Shown here: positions 9,991 to 18,782 of the stretch, piece by piece
Layout of the letters: every line of letters starts with the position of its first letter
Position numbering within the stretch: the first letter of the stretch is position 1
DNA from: Snowella sp.
GTDB lineage: Bacteria > Cyanobacteriota > Cyanobacteriia > Cyanobacteriales > Microcystaceae
Direction: 5' to 3'
Length of the DNA stretch: 64,000 nucleotides
Assembly (NCBI GenBank): GCA_003249095.1
Contig: QBMS01000007.1
Coordinates: 1 to 64,000 of the forward strand
Notes under the pieces: model-generated
Told to the model about the DNA's origin: nothing
The model's database searches: none
The model's input: only the letters and a program-made list of their open reading frames with translations
Position numbers and translations under genes: made by a program

Positions 9991-11790
9991 ATGTTATTTC
10001 CTATTTTGAGTTTTATGTTAGGAGTTATTCTCCTTGTAATTACTATTCTGATTTATCAGGAATCCCCACTCTTTAAACAGCTACCTCTCGTTAGAAAATT
10101 AGCAAATAGTCTCCTATTTTTAGTGGCAAATAGCTTAATCTCCTTAACAGCAATGCTAGGAATTGCTGGTTATTGGAATGTTTTTAATGCTAGTGATCTA
10201 AAGTTTGTCAGAATTATTTTGTTATTAATTGGCTTGTCGATGAATATCTGGACACTCTTAGACATTTTTGATGAGAATAATTTCCAGGGAAAGTTCAAAA
10301 ATGTGGCAAATCTTGAAAAACTTAGCCTTGTTCTAACGGGATTATCAGCGATAACACTTTTCTCGATTTTTCTAGTTGCATTTTTTGACGGAAATTATGG
10401 AGGAGATGCTTTTATGTACCATGTTCCCTTTGCGGCTAGAATGTGGGGGATTATTTCACCAGACAAATATATCTTTGAATATGCGACGGAACATCGTTAT
10501 TTAGGTTTTCCCCTGTTAGTCCATTGGTTTCAAGGTTTTTTTTGGACTATTTTTAGAAAGCCAGAAGCAACTAACCTAGCCGCTTATTTTAGTTTAATTG
10601 TTCTGATTACCTATCTCAAAAATTATTTAAAGCTTCCTTTTTACTTAGCAACCTTACCCTTGCTTGCCATCCCGATGGTTCATATGCACGCCAGCAAAAG
10701 CTATGTTGACCTATTTGGGAATGTTTTTATTGCAATTTTAATCATTACTCTGTACTTACTTTATAGCAATAAAAAACAACTTGATCGAGTGAATTTAGTA
10801 ATTATTTTTGTAAGTGCGGCGGCGGCGGCGAATTCTAAACATCTACTTGCACCTGTTGTTGCTTTTTTATTAATTTTTGTTATTTATCAAATCGTTAAAA
10901 CTTATTATTTTCGGGTAAAAAATCTACAACAAAAACGTTTAAATTTAGTCAAAATAATTTTGATAGGCGGTTTTGCTTGTATACTGATTTTTGCTACCCA
11001 CGTTAAAAACACTATTTTGCATCAAAATCCCTTTTATCCTGTGGAAGTAAGTGTTCTGGGTCATGTGCTGAATCACACGGAACCTCAATCTAATTACATG
11101 AATCCAGAACTAAGAAAACTTTTACCGCCCGTACGCTGGTTGAAGTCTGCTTTAGAAATCGATGCTTTTGATAAACGTCGGCCTTGGCCTTGGACTGTTG
11201 CAATGGATTTTGTGCCTTTGGAAGATGCGAAGTACGGGATTGGTGGTTATTTTGGGGGTTATTTCGTTTTTAATGTTGTTCTTTTTATCTATCTTTGCTG
11301 GAGACATAAAACCTATGAAACAAAAGTCGCGATCACTGTAATGATCATTATGACTTTGATGACCTGGGCCTTACCCCAATCCTATGAATTAAGGTTTTAT
11401 ATGTATTGGATGATTGTTTTTGTTTCTCTGAACTCTTATTTGTTATGTGAATATAATAAGTTAAACAAAAAAAGTATTATTAAACCCCAATATTTCGCAT
11501 TAATCGCAATAGTTTTTATGCTCATTTTCATTGATAAAACAGGAAAATTTTTTACCGTTCCACAATTTCAATCCCTCGCTAACCAGATAGAAAAGGCAGG
11601 ATGGATAGAACCCAAAATTATTAATCAATTTAAAGAGGGAGATAAAATTTGCCTTGTGGGAAAATCTCCCCACTCTTTTTTATACAATGCCTATTTTCAT
11701 CCTCCTCATAATTATTCTTTAAAGTCTGAATTTGTAGTGAGTAAAGAATTTACAATAGAGCAGTGCGAAAATCGCAAAATTATTCAATAA
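9991..11790 (+). CDS. Polytopic membrane protein, GT-C-like
   Basis: This 599-residue protein has about 11-13 hydrophobic segments. After two to four N-terminal helices it has a loop FDGNYGGDAFMYHVPFAARM with an acidic residue just after a helix, the position where GT-C glycosyltransferases carry their catalytic Asp. A periplasmic-looking stretch near residues 345-420 and a soluble C-terminus of about 70 residues follow. GT-C enzymes move sugars from lipid carriers to acceptors on the outer face of the membrane. I recognise the architecture rather than a specific family, so the activity is inferred. It ends in a long inverted repeat shared with the convergent gene. Its N-terminus (two helices, with QESPLFKQLP) resembles that of the membrane protein at 13760-16207 (QEIGLFKQLS), suggesting shared ancestry of that region. 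Confidence 0.6.
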   Translation: MLFPILSFMLGVILLVITILIYQESPLFKQLPLVRKLANSLLFLVANSLISLTAMLGIAGYWNVFNASDLKFVRIILLLIGLSMNIWTLLDIFDENNFQGKFKNVANLEKLSLVLTGLSAITLFSIFLVAFFDGNYGGDAFMYHVPFAARMWGIISPDKYIFEYATEHRYLGFPLLVHWFQGFFWTIFRKPEATNLAAYFSLIVLITYLKNYLKLPFYLATLPLLAIPMVHMHASKSYVDLFGNVFIAILIITLYLLYSNKKQLDRVNLVIIFVSAAAAANSKHLLAPVVAFLLIFVIYQIVKTYYFRVKNLQQKRLNLVKIILIGGFACILIFATHVKNTILHQNPFYPVEVSVLGHVLNHTEPQSNYMNPELRKLLPPVRWLKSALEIDAFDKRRPWPWTVAMDFVPLEDAKYGIGGYFGGYFVFNVVLFIYLCWRHKTYETKVAITVMIIMTLMTWALPQSYELRFYMYWMIVFVSLNSYLLCEYNKLNKKSIIKPQYFALIAIVFMLIFIDKTGKFFTVPQFQSLANQIEKAGWIEPKIINQFKEGDKICLVGKSPHSFLYNAYFHPPHNYSLKSEFVVSKEFTIEQCENRKIIQ

Positions 11791-11819
11791 ATTTCCCTTG
11801 CTAATTATTGAATAATTTT
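11776..11819. terminator. Bidirectional terminator, 15-bp perfect stem
   Basis: Bases 11776-11790 (A-rich, ending in TTCAATAA) are perfectly complementary to 11805-11819, with a 14-base loop. The left arm contains the last codons and stop of the plus-strand membrane protein gene. The right arm reaches the first base of the stop codon of the minus-strand gene. A-tracts on the left and T-tracts on the right make it a plausible terminator for both convergent transcripts, although the stem is AT-rich and thus weak per base pair. Confidence 0.6.
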
Positions 11820-13600
11820 CAGTAAAGTTGATAGATAAAAAGGATTTGATTACTGCTAAAAATAGGGATATTTTTCTGAAGAAAATTTAAGTTATTTAAA
11901 GCAATCTTATTTTCCTTAGATTCCCTAACTAGCTGTTGCATAACTTCACTGTCGATTAACAAGTATTTATACTTTGATTCATTAATCAGTGACTTGAACG
12001 GATCGAATAAAGGCGTATTATAATAGGTTTCCATCTCCAGGGGATAATTGAATTTTTTACTAAAAGTTTCTAAATATTCATTCACTCCACCAAAAACAGA
12101 AAAAGTTCTTCCGATTAGAATATTATCATTTTTGGAGGGTAATCGTTTTTCAGTAATTAAATATTCAGCAACCCTTAAATGTTCTTGACCCCAATTCAGG
12201 GTTGAATCATTAGTAAATTGCCATTTATCTTTTGTCCAAAAAAAGTTAACATAACTCAGAGATTGGGAGACTCCTGCAATGCCAAAAACAATATACAAAG
12301 TCAAACAAAAGCTTAAGAATAATTTCTGTGGTTTCGTTTTAATCACGACAGTCGCGATCGCGAGTAAGGTATAAATAAAAATCAACACGGGATAAAAGTG
12401 TCGATACCCGATGACAAAACGGCTACTTCTCGCCAGGAAAAAATATAAAACGGGATAAATACTTAGCAAAAATCCTAAAGCAACGATTAAAATCATCTGT
12501 TGCGATCGCATTGCTTTAGAGAGTTTAGTCAGAGTATTCTGTTTTTTTATGCTTGTGAAGAGTGTTTTGAGTAAAACTACAATCAAAAAAATTGCCAGTA
12601 GGAATAATGCTGGATTTTCCTTATACCAAAAAATCCTACTAACATATTCTCCATAGTTAATGGGAATAAAATTACCATTCCAAAAAGGTTCTTTAACAAT
12701 ATCAACCACCATACTTCTTGTTTTTAATGCCCCTTGAAAAAAACGACCGACATTAGCAAAAAAAGACTGGTTAGGAAAACTGCCAAAGGCGTAATGATAT
12801 AAAATGGCAATAAAGATCGGTTGTATCAATAAACTCAGTCCACCGAGAAGACCAAAGCGGGAAAGAAATTTAAAATCGCCTTTTTTATAAAGATAAAATG
12901 CCGTTAACCCATAGGTAATAATCACAATCGGCAGTAAAATTAGATTGCTAAATTTAACATTAATGGCACAAAATAAAAATAATGTAATAGTAGAAAATTG
13001 AAAAATCAATCCCTTATTAGACCATTGATCAAGAAAAGCGATCGTCATGGCGAGGGAAAGAACCGTGAGTAGGGCAAAAATTGATGTACTGGAATCAAAA
13101 GTAATTAAAAAATCATGACTATAAAAGCTAGGAGAAAAGATAAATAAAATTGCTAGGGTAATCGAAATTCTAGAACGGATTTTTTTAATAATGTATGTAT
13201 AGGTAAATAACCAAAATAATAAGGCACTATTACACAGTAGGTAGGTGAACCTAGAGACAAAGATGATTTTTTCAAAGTCGGGCGGAGAAGCTTTGAGAAA
13301 CCTCAAACCCATTTCGTAGGGAGCTAAATTAACCTGTAGATGATTTAAAGGATTAATCTCAGGAAGGGTAACGGGATGATTGGGAAAAGTAAAGGATAAT
13401 ACGAGAGAATTAAGAACTTTTAGGAGTAAGGGATGTTCCAGATTGTATCCTAATCCTTTTTGATAAAAATAAGCCGTTCCAATATAGGCTGGTTCATCGG
13501 AAGTTAAAGCATTCGTACTGATAAGATAACAGCCCAAAATAAAGTAGGTTATGATTAATAAACTAAAAAATAGTGGCTCAAAAGATTTTATTAATTTCAT
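11819..13600 (-). CDS. GT39-like (PMT family) membrane glycosyltransferase
   Basis: This 593-residue polytopic protein starts with one membrane helix, followed by ALTSDEPAYIGTAYFY at about residues 32-47. That acidic DE motif in the first periplasmic loop is the catalytic signature of PMT/ArnT-type GT-C transferases. YNLEHPLLLKVLNSL follows, matching the H-P-L motif next to it in GT39 proteins. About ten more hydrophobic segments and a soluble C-terminal periplasmic tail complete the standard layout. The family uses polyprenyl-phosphate sugars as donors, which the GT2 at 1566 could provide. It is oriented against the upstream glycosyltransferase operon and points the same way as the next membrane protein. 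Confidence 0.8.
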   Translation of the reverse strand: MKLIKSFEPLFFSLLIITYFILGCYLISTNALTSDEPAYIGTAYFYQKGLGYNLEHPLLLKVLNSLVLSFTFPNHPVTLPEINPLNHLQVNLAPYEMGLRFLKASPPDFEKIIFVSRFTYLLCNSALLFWLFTYTYIIKKIRSRISITLAILFIFSPSFYSHDFLITFDSSTSIFALLTVLSLAMTIAFLDQWSNKGLIFQFSTITLFLFCAINVKFSNLILLPIVIITYGLTAFYLYKKGDFKFLSRFGLLGGLSLLIQPIFIAILYHYAFGSFPNQSFFANVGRFFQGALKTRSMVVDIVKEPFWNGNFIPINYGEYVSRIFWYKENPALFLLAIFLIVVLLKTLFTSIKKQNTLTKLSKAMRSQQMILIVALGFLLSIYPVLYFFLARSSRFVIGYRHFYPVLIFIYTLLAIATVVIKTKPQKLFLSFCLTLYIVFGIAGVSQSLSYVNFFWTKDKWQFTNDSTLNWGQEHLRVAEYLITEKRLPSKNDNILIGRTFSVFGGVNEYLETFSKKFNYPLEMETYYNTPLFDPFKSLINESKYKYLLIDSEVMQQLVRESKENKIALNNLNFLQKNIPIFSSNQILFIYQLY

Positions 13601-13704
13601 TGTTCTAACTATTATAATTTTATCAATTTATCACAGGTTAAGCTAAAAAATTAATCAAGTTATAGTGGCATTTACATAAATAAAGTATTCTCGATTTTTA
13701 TAAA

Positions 13705-13724
13705 CAAGGGGTTTAAACCCCTTG
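13705..13724. repeat. 20-bp perfect palindrome CAAGGGGTTTAAACCCCTTG
   Basis: A perfect 20-base palindrome lies in the 160-base gap between two minus-strand membrane protein genes. Its core resembles the palindromes at 45903 and 62249 (AAGGGGCTTAAGCCCCTT type), with TTTAAA in place of CTTAAG. It may act as a transcription terminator for the upstream gene or be a copy of a dispersed palindromic element. Confidence 0.6.
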
Positions 13725-13759
13725 CCTGTCTTTTATTAAATTGCACAGAGAGTTATCAT

Positions 13760-16207
13760 TTAGAGGATTTGAGTCATTTTCTTCTGTTCATTATTTTTTA
13801 AGACTGTTTTATTTAAAATAGCCATCAAAATAATTCCTAGCCAACCTAAAAAACTAACCCAATTAGCCCAGGTGAGTCCGACAAATTTAACTTGAATTTG
13901 ATATTGACCTGGGGTTAATTTTAGTCCAAGAAGGTTAAAGTCACGATAGTTTACAGGGAATCCTTCAAAGCGTTTATTATTGACCCATATTTTTAACATC
14001 CGAGGATAGTAAAGAATGGGTAATTGGGCAATGCCTGTGCCATTTTGGACGGTTATATCACAAGAAGTAATACTGCCTTTTTGCTGGCACATTTTTTGGG
14101 TTTCTTGTACAGAAGTTACTGTATTTTCGGGAGATAATCCTTCTAGCCGAAATTGTTTCATACGAATGGAAAGGGGTGTGCCATCTTTGGTTTTTCCTTC
14201 TAGTAAAAATTTTAAACCAAAGGTATTAATTTGGTCTGGACGTTCGACAGTTTCTAAGGGAATTTTAGCGATTAATTCTCTTTGAGTCAGAGGAATTGAT
14301 GCCAAGGTTTTGTCATTCAGTTGAACCAGCAAATTAGCTTTGTCTTCAATATTTTCCATATAAACTTCTCCCCTAAGGAAAAGAACGGGTTTTTCTTGGG
14401 GTTGCCATTTAGGATAATAAGTCTCAGGGCCAAAGATCAAAGCATTATTCACAAAGCTGTCCCATTCGGAATAGCCTGGTATCCATTTATTCGGTAAAAA
14501 ATGTAAATCGGTATTGCCATAGAGAATTTCGGGTTCTTTACGATAAAGGTAATCTAAAGCTCCTGAGTAACGGAATAGGGGTTCTTTCATAACTTCATCA
14601 ACGGTGATGGTTCCCTTCGGAATTGGCAACCAGGGACGAGCAATCATTACAATCACTAAAATACCGAAAATGAGGTGGCGACGATCTAATTTTTGTCGAA
14701 AGATAAATAGGATAGCAAAAGCGGTGAGTAAACTGCCCGTCCACATAACATGGGTGAGAAAGCGGAAGGGGAATTGGGTCACCCATAATTGTCGGGGTAA
14801 TAGTTCCCAGATATTGGCAGGACTCCAGGTGAGTAAAAAAGTAATCAGAAAAATAGTTAATAAAGCTACAAGAGTGGGTTTAGCGGATTGTAAGCGTAAA
14901 CTTAATTTTCTTTGGCAAAAGCTGTAGTAAAGCACTGTCCCCCAGGCAATCAGAAAAATCCATCCGACAGAGGGATGTAAGCCATAGGTGGGAGCAATTC
15001 CTAATTCAGTCGGTTCGGGAGGAAGGGAAGTGGGGGAAAGTAAATTCGCGAGGGGCGTTAACCATCGACTATAGAAGGGATTGCCCTGATCAATCTGTTG
15101 ACGAATCGATAAACTAGCTGATTCTAGGACAACGGGAGCGAGAAAATACAATGCTAATAACCAGCCCCAAATATAGGCGATCGCCAACCGCACTAGATCC
15201 TTTAAAGGAGCTTGGGATAAACGGGAGATAATTAAGATCAAACTAAAAACAAAAATTGTGCTGTAGATAAAAGTAATGACATGGGTTGTCGCCAAGGCAA
15301 ACCAACTCACTGCACTCAGTAATAAGTGATTAATATTCGGTTTTCGATACAGTTTAAAAACATAGAAAAGGACAATTGGTAAAATTCCCTGGGCGATCGC
15401 TTCAGTAAATGCTCCTCTGGCATGAACATTAATCAAAAAATAGGGTGCGGCCATATAGGAAACCCCCGCTAAAATTGCCGCAATGCGATAACGGGTCAGC
15501 CCTAATGCCAAACGATAGATAAAAATTCCCCCTACCCACAAGGCTAACCAGAGCATCATTTTGTAGGCATTGTATGGATTAGTAGGAGTGATAAATTTGT
15601 AGATGATAGCTCCCAGGGTGTAGGGAAGCTGACTATAAAATTGGAAGGATGGATAACGAAAACCAAAATCTTCCAGGGGAGCGACTCGGATGGGAAATTG
15701 ACCTTCTTCTAGAGCCATTTTAGCCTGAATAACATAGGCGAGATGGGAGGTATGATCATTTGTTAAAATTACCCGTGAAGAAGCCATTGGAGCCATTAAG
15801 GAAAAAGCGACAATTCCTAACAACAGACAAACTAATAAAAAACTTCGATTACGATAACAGTAGGATTTTATGATATTGAAAAAAGCTATAATTTTAAGGA
15901 TTTTTAAAATAGTTAATATTTCTTCTCGAAAAACACTGATTAAAAGAATAAAGCTACCAATAAACAAATTACGGCGAATCCCTTGTAAATGATTACCATC
16001 AATTACCGTTTCAATTAATTTTAAATAACCAACAATACCAAGACTGAGGGCTGAACAAAGAAAAATCCAGGCTAACCAGAGTAAAGGTTCTTTTTTATGG
16101 CTTGTTAATGGAGAAAGTTGTTTAAAGAGACCAATTTCTTGATAAAAAAGGTAAAAAATCAGGATTAAAACTAAAGATAGGGCAAGGCTCAGGAGGGGAA
16201 TTACCAT
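13760..16207 (-). CDS. PTPS-related membrane protein (PF10131-like), large
   Basis: This 815-residue protein has three N-terminal membrane segments and many more up to about residue 540. It then has a periplasmic beta-rich domain of about 200 residues and a final membrane helix. After the helix near residue 130-145 comes LTNDHTSHLAYV, then FPIRVAPLEDFGFRYPSFQFYSQLPY. This is characteristic of the membrane proteins annotated 6-pyruvoyl-tetrahydropterin synthase-related, a GT-C superfamily member despite its name. The Asp/His in the first large loop would be catalytic by analogy. It probably acts on lipid-linked sugars outside the cytoplasmic membrane. A 159-base gap separates it from the GT39-like gene downstream. 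Confidence 0.75.
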   Translation of the reverse strand: MVIPLLSLALSLVLILIFYLFYQEIGLFKQLSPLTSHKKEPLLWLAWIFLCSALSLGIVGYLKLIETVIDGNHLQGIRRNLFIGSFILLISVFREEILTILKILKIIAFFNIIKSYCYRNRSFLLVCLLLGIVAFSLMAPMASSRVILTNDHTSHLAYVIQAKMALEEGQFPIRVAPLEDFGFRYPSFQFYSQLPYTLGAIIYKFITPTNPYNAYKMMLWLALWVGGIFIYRLALGLTRYRIAAILAGVSYMAAPYFLINVHARGAFTEAIAQGILPIVLFYVFKLYRKPNINHLLLSAVSWFALATTHVITFIYSTIFVFSLILIISRLSQAPLKDLVRLAIAYIWGWLLALYFLAPVVLESASLSIRQQIDQGNPFYSRWLTPLANLLSPTSLPPEPTELGIAPTYGLHPSVGWIFLIAWGTVLYYSFCQRKLSLRLQSAKPTLVALLTIFLITFLLTWSPANIWELLPRQLWVTQFPFRFLTHVMWTGSLLTAFAILFIFRQKLDRRHLIFGILVIVMIARPWLPIPKGTITVDEVMKEPLFRYSGALDYLYRKEPEILYGNTDLHFLPNKWIPGYSEWDSFVNNALIFGPETYYPKWQPQEKPVLFLRGEVYMENIEDKANLLVQLNDKTLASIPLTQRELIAKIPLETVERPDQINTFGLKFLLEGKTKDGTPLSIRMKQFRLEGLSPENTVTSVQETQKMCQQKGSITSCDITVQNGTGIAQLPILYYPRMLKIWVNNKRFEGFPVNYRDFNLLGLKLTPGQYQIQVKFVGLTWANWVSFLGWLGIILMAILNKTVLKNNEQKKMTQIL

Positions 16208-16440
16208 AGAAAAATAAAAATAGTCACAGGGTTTGTGAGCATTAAACTATTGATAGAGTTCCCAAAAAATATCAGGGCAATGCTCGGTTCGGGTATCAAT
16301 TAGAATAACTTAAAAAGGGATACGCACTTTTTCATTTCTCTTCCTTTGGTCTTCTCCGTCCATTTGTGACCCTACGGAGTGGCAACAATGATATAGTCAG
16401 GGTGTTTTTGATTGTCTGCCTAATTTTCGGGAATAACCCT

Positions 16441-17352
16441 ATGGAAAAAATACTGAAACAGTTACGCCGTAAGTTATTTGGTCTGGATGAACAGGAAGCC
16501 GCTTTTCTTCGGGCGATCGCCGATACCAATGAACAAATCAGCAACCTGCAAAAATCCTTGGATGACCTGTACCACAATTACAGTCGTACTCTGGTTGAAA
16601 TTACTGGCAAACAACACCCTGACACGAAAATTAGTTGCGTGATTAATGATGTCCCCCTCCAGGTTCCTTTGGGAATTTTGCGCGCCTATGGGCATTGTCT
16701 GCAAATGTGTCCCAAGTCGAGTCTGACCTATTATGTGGAAGACCACTGTGTTAGCTGGTTGTCCCAACAACTTAAGGCAGGAGATATTTTTCTGGATGTG
16801 GGAGCCGCCTATGGGGTGATTAGTTTGCCCATCGCCTCAGTCGTGGGAAATACGGGAAAAGTGTATGCCTTTGAACCCGCTAGACAAACCCGCAATAGCC
16901 TACAAGCATTAATTACGAATAATCATCTGGACAATATCACAGTGGTTCCCAAGGCGATCGCCGATCAGATCGGGACAGCAGAATTTATTGAATACAGCAC
17001 GGATAATCCCTTTTCCTGGGCGGCAGATACTTCCACTTTGGCTCAGGACGTTAACCCCAATCTAGAAAATTATTCCACCTATAGCGTGGAAATCACAACC
17101 ATTGATGAGTTTGTGCAAGAGCAAAATATTAAACCCCAGGCTATCAAAATTGATATTGAAGGCTTTGAGCTTTATTCACTGCATGGAGCGAGCCATACCC
17201 TAAAAACCCTAAAACCTTTCCTTTGTATCGATATTCATGAAGATGTCAAAACCAAACAATCCGCCCTCTTAGGAGTTCAACCCTTACTCGAAAGTTGGGG
17301 CTATGAATGTCACATGGATGAACATACGCTTTTTGCCAGTCCCAAGGGCTAA
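16441..17352 (+). CDS. FkbM family methyltransferase
   Basis: A 303-residue protein from the ATG at 16441, which has GGGA about nine bases upstream. A GTG at 16366 would add 25 hydrophobic residues and looks less likely. FLDVGAAYGVISLPIA at about residue 116 is the SAM-binding loop, YAFEPARQTRNSL the strand-2 acidic loop, and IKIDIEGFELYSLHG at about 238 the FkbM signature. The N-terminal 60 residues form a helical, coiled-coil-like segment. It is the second FkbM enzyme in the polysaccharide block and is transcribed away from the PTPS-related gene, so the two share a roughly 230-base promoter region. The likely role is O-methylation of a sugar or lipid-linked glycan; the substrate is unknown. 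Confidence 0.85.
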   Translation: MEKILKQLRRKLFGLDEQEAAFLRAIADTNEQISNLQKSLDDLYHNYSRTLVEITGKQHPDTKISCVINDVPLQVPLGILRAYGHCLQMCPKSSLTYYVEDHCVSWLSQQLKAGDIFLDVGAAYGVISLPIASVVGNTGKVYAFEPARQTRNSLQALITNNHLDNITVVPKAIADQIGTAEFIEYSTDNPFSWAADTSTLAQDVNPNLENYSTYSVEITTIDEFVQEQNIKPQAIKIDIEGFELYSLHGASHTLKTLKPFLCIDIHEDVKTKQSALLGVQPLLESWGYECHMDEHTLFASPKG

Positions 17353-17362
17353 GAAAAAACGC

Positions 17363-17411
17363 GATCGCAAAGCGGCACTGCGTGATCGCAAAGCGGCACT
17401 GCGTGATCGCG
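17363..17411. repeat. Tandem 21-bp repeat embedding GATCGC cores
   Basis: A 21-base unit starting GATCGCAAAGCGG is present at 17363-17383 and again, identical, at 17384-17404. A third partial start (GATCGCG) lies at 17405-17411. The first unit is preceded by GC, making a full HIP1 palindrome. It lies ten bases after the FkbM stop codon and 38 before the next ATG. This is a short tandem repeat array like those scattered in cyanobacterial intergenic regions; it has no spacers and is not a CRISPR array. Confidence 0.85.
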
Positions 17412-17448
17412 ACTATCCTCGTAGTAAACATCACTAACTTTTTTCCCT

Positions 17449-18654
17449 ATGACGACTCTCCCCCTAAGCTGGACAGAACTAGAAGCTCTCACCGACTTTG
17501 CGATTGACCCCATCAACGGACAAACCAATTCCCAAGCCCGATTACGTTTATTTGGTCGCCCCGAATCCGAAGTGCGAGTGACACTCTACCGCGATCACCA
17601 TGCCTGGTGTCCCTACTGTCAAAAAATCTGGTTGTGGTTAGAGGAAAAACAAATTCCCTACCGCATCGAAAAAGTGACCATGTTTTGTTATGGGGAAAAG
17701 GAAAAATGGTACAAACGCAAAGTGCCTTCGGGAATGTTACCCGCCATTGAACTAAATGGACGCATTATCACCGAAAGCGATGATATTTTGATCGCCCTAG
17801 AACGGGAATTTGGAGTCCTAGTTTGGGGCATGGAAAATCCCAAGGTGATTCCCCTGCGCCGACTGGAAAGATTATTGTTTCGTGCCTGGTGTTCCTGGCT
17901 TTGTTATCCTGCCCGATCTAAGCAAGAAGAGCAAAATAATCGTAAACAATTTGCGGCGATCGCGGCCCAAGTAGAAGAAGCCCTAGCCCAAACGACAGGT
18001 GCTTACTTTTTAGAAGAATTCAGTACCGTTGATGTGATTTTCACTCCCTACGTCGAACGGATGAATGCCAGTCTTTTTTACTACAAAGGGTATTCGCTAC
18101 GGGAAGAAAATCCCCACTTTTCGGCGTGGTTTGATGCAATGGAGAGCCGTCCGATCTACCGAGGAACCCAGAGCGATTTTCATACCCATGTCCATGACTT
18201 ACCGCCCCAGATGGGAGGTTGTTGGGAAAATGGTGAAACTCAAATGTTAATCAATAAATCACGGGTCGATCATGGCCCCTGGTTCGGACTACCCGATGTC
18301 ACCTATCCAGAGCCAGAAAATTCCCGTGCTGAAGCTCTCCAACGAGTGATTAAACACCATGTCAATATTATTCGAGTCAATCCCGCCGATAATGAGCTAT
18401 TTGATCAAGCTCTGCGTTGTGCCTTAACTCACCTGATCACAGGCGAAATTTGTCAGCCCCCATCGGGTTCGGATTCTGCTCTGCGTTATCTGCGCGATCG
18501 CATTAGTGTACCAAGGGATATGTCGATCTATGCCGCCAAACGTCTGCGAGAATCCCTAGAATTCACGGCTAACCTAGTGGGAAATGCCCAGGGAGCCGCG
18601 ATCTCACTGAAGCACCGAAGAGATCAAGATCCCGCTAATTTCGTCAAGATTTAA
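17449..18654 (+). CDS. Glutathione S-transferase family protein with C-terminal extension
   Basis: This is a 401-residue protein. Residues 42-125 form a thioredoxin-like GST N-domain: [16 protein letters not shown] with a C-P-Y-C pair at 54-57, then [15 protein letters not shown] containing the cis-Pro, and ITESDDIL, the glutathione-gamma-Glu contact. Residues about 140-230 fit the helical GST C-domain. Residues 231-401 extend beyond a normal GST (about 200-220 residues) and contain [12 protein letters not shown] and repeated Arg/His-rich helices that I do not recognise. The CPYC centre suggests glutaredoxin- or omega-class-like thiol chemistry rather than Ser/Tyr-type conjugation. The gene stands alone between the tandem repeat and a zinc-ribbon gene. 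Confidence 0.8.
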   Translation: MTTLPLSWTELEALTDFAIDPINGQTNSQARLRLFGRPESEVRVTLYRDHHAWCPYCQKIWLWLEEKQIPYRIEKVTMFCYGEKEKWYKRKVPSGMLPAIELNGRIITESDDILIALEREFGVLVWGMENPKVIPLRRLERLLFRAWCSWLCYPARSKQEEQNNRKQFAAIAAQVEEALAQTTGAYFLEEFSTVDVIFTPYVERMNASLFYYKGYSLREENPHFSAWFDAMESRPIYRGTQSDFHTHVHDLPPQMGGCWENGETQMLINKSRVDHGPWFGLPDVTYPEPENSRAEALQRVIKHHVNIIRVNPADNELFDQALRCALTHLITGEICQPPSGSDSALRYLRDRISVPRDMSIYAAKRLRESLEFTANLVGNAQGAAISLKHRRDQDPANFVKI

Positions 18655-18690
18655 GACGTTGACCACACTTTACCAATAAATATCGTATAG

Positions 18691-18759
18691 GGTAGGGACA
18701 TAATATATTATGTCCTCAAATTTTATCTGTAATCCCAACGCGATCGGCTATAAAATCGA
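18691..18759. repeat. Palindromic dispersed repeat, family A copy 1
   Basis: It begins with the perfect 20-base palindrome GGACATAATATATTATGTCC (18696-18715). A tail containing AACGCGATCGGCTATAAAA follows. The same palindrome-plus-tail arrangement, diverged, occurs at 34271-34340. It lies between the GST-like gene and the zinc-ribbon gene and could also serve as a terminator hairpin. Confidence 0.65.
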
Positions 18760-18782
18760 ATATTTTTAGTGATTAATGAATT

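Noticed and set aside
14016-14927. Several 60-107 codon frames over the PTPS-related membrane protein gene
   Set aside because: They are shadow frames of a strong coding region and have no recognisable motifs.
17363-17411. Possible CRISPR array
   Set aside because: The repeats are directly adjacent with no spacers and there are no cas genes; it is a simple tandem repeat.
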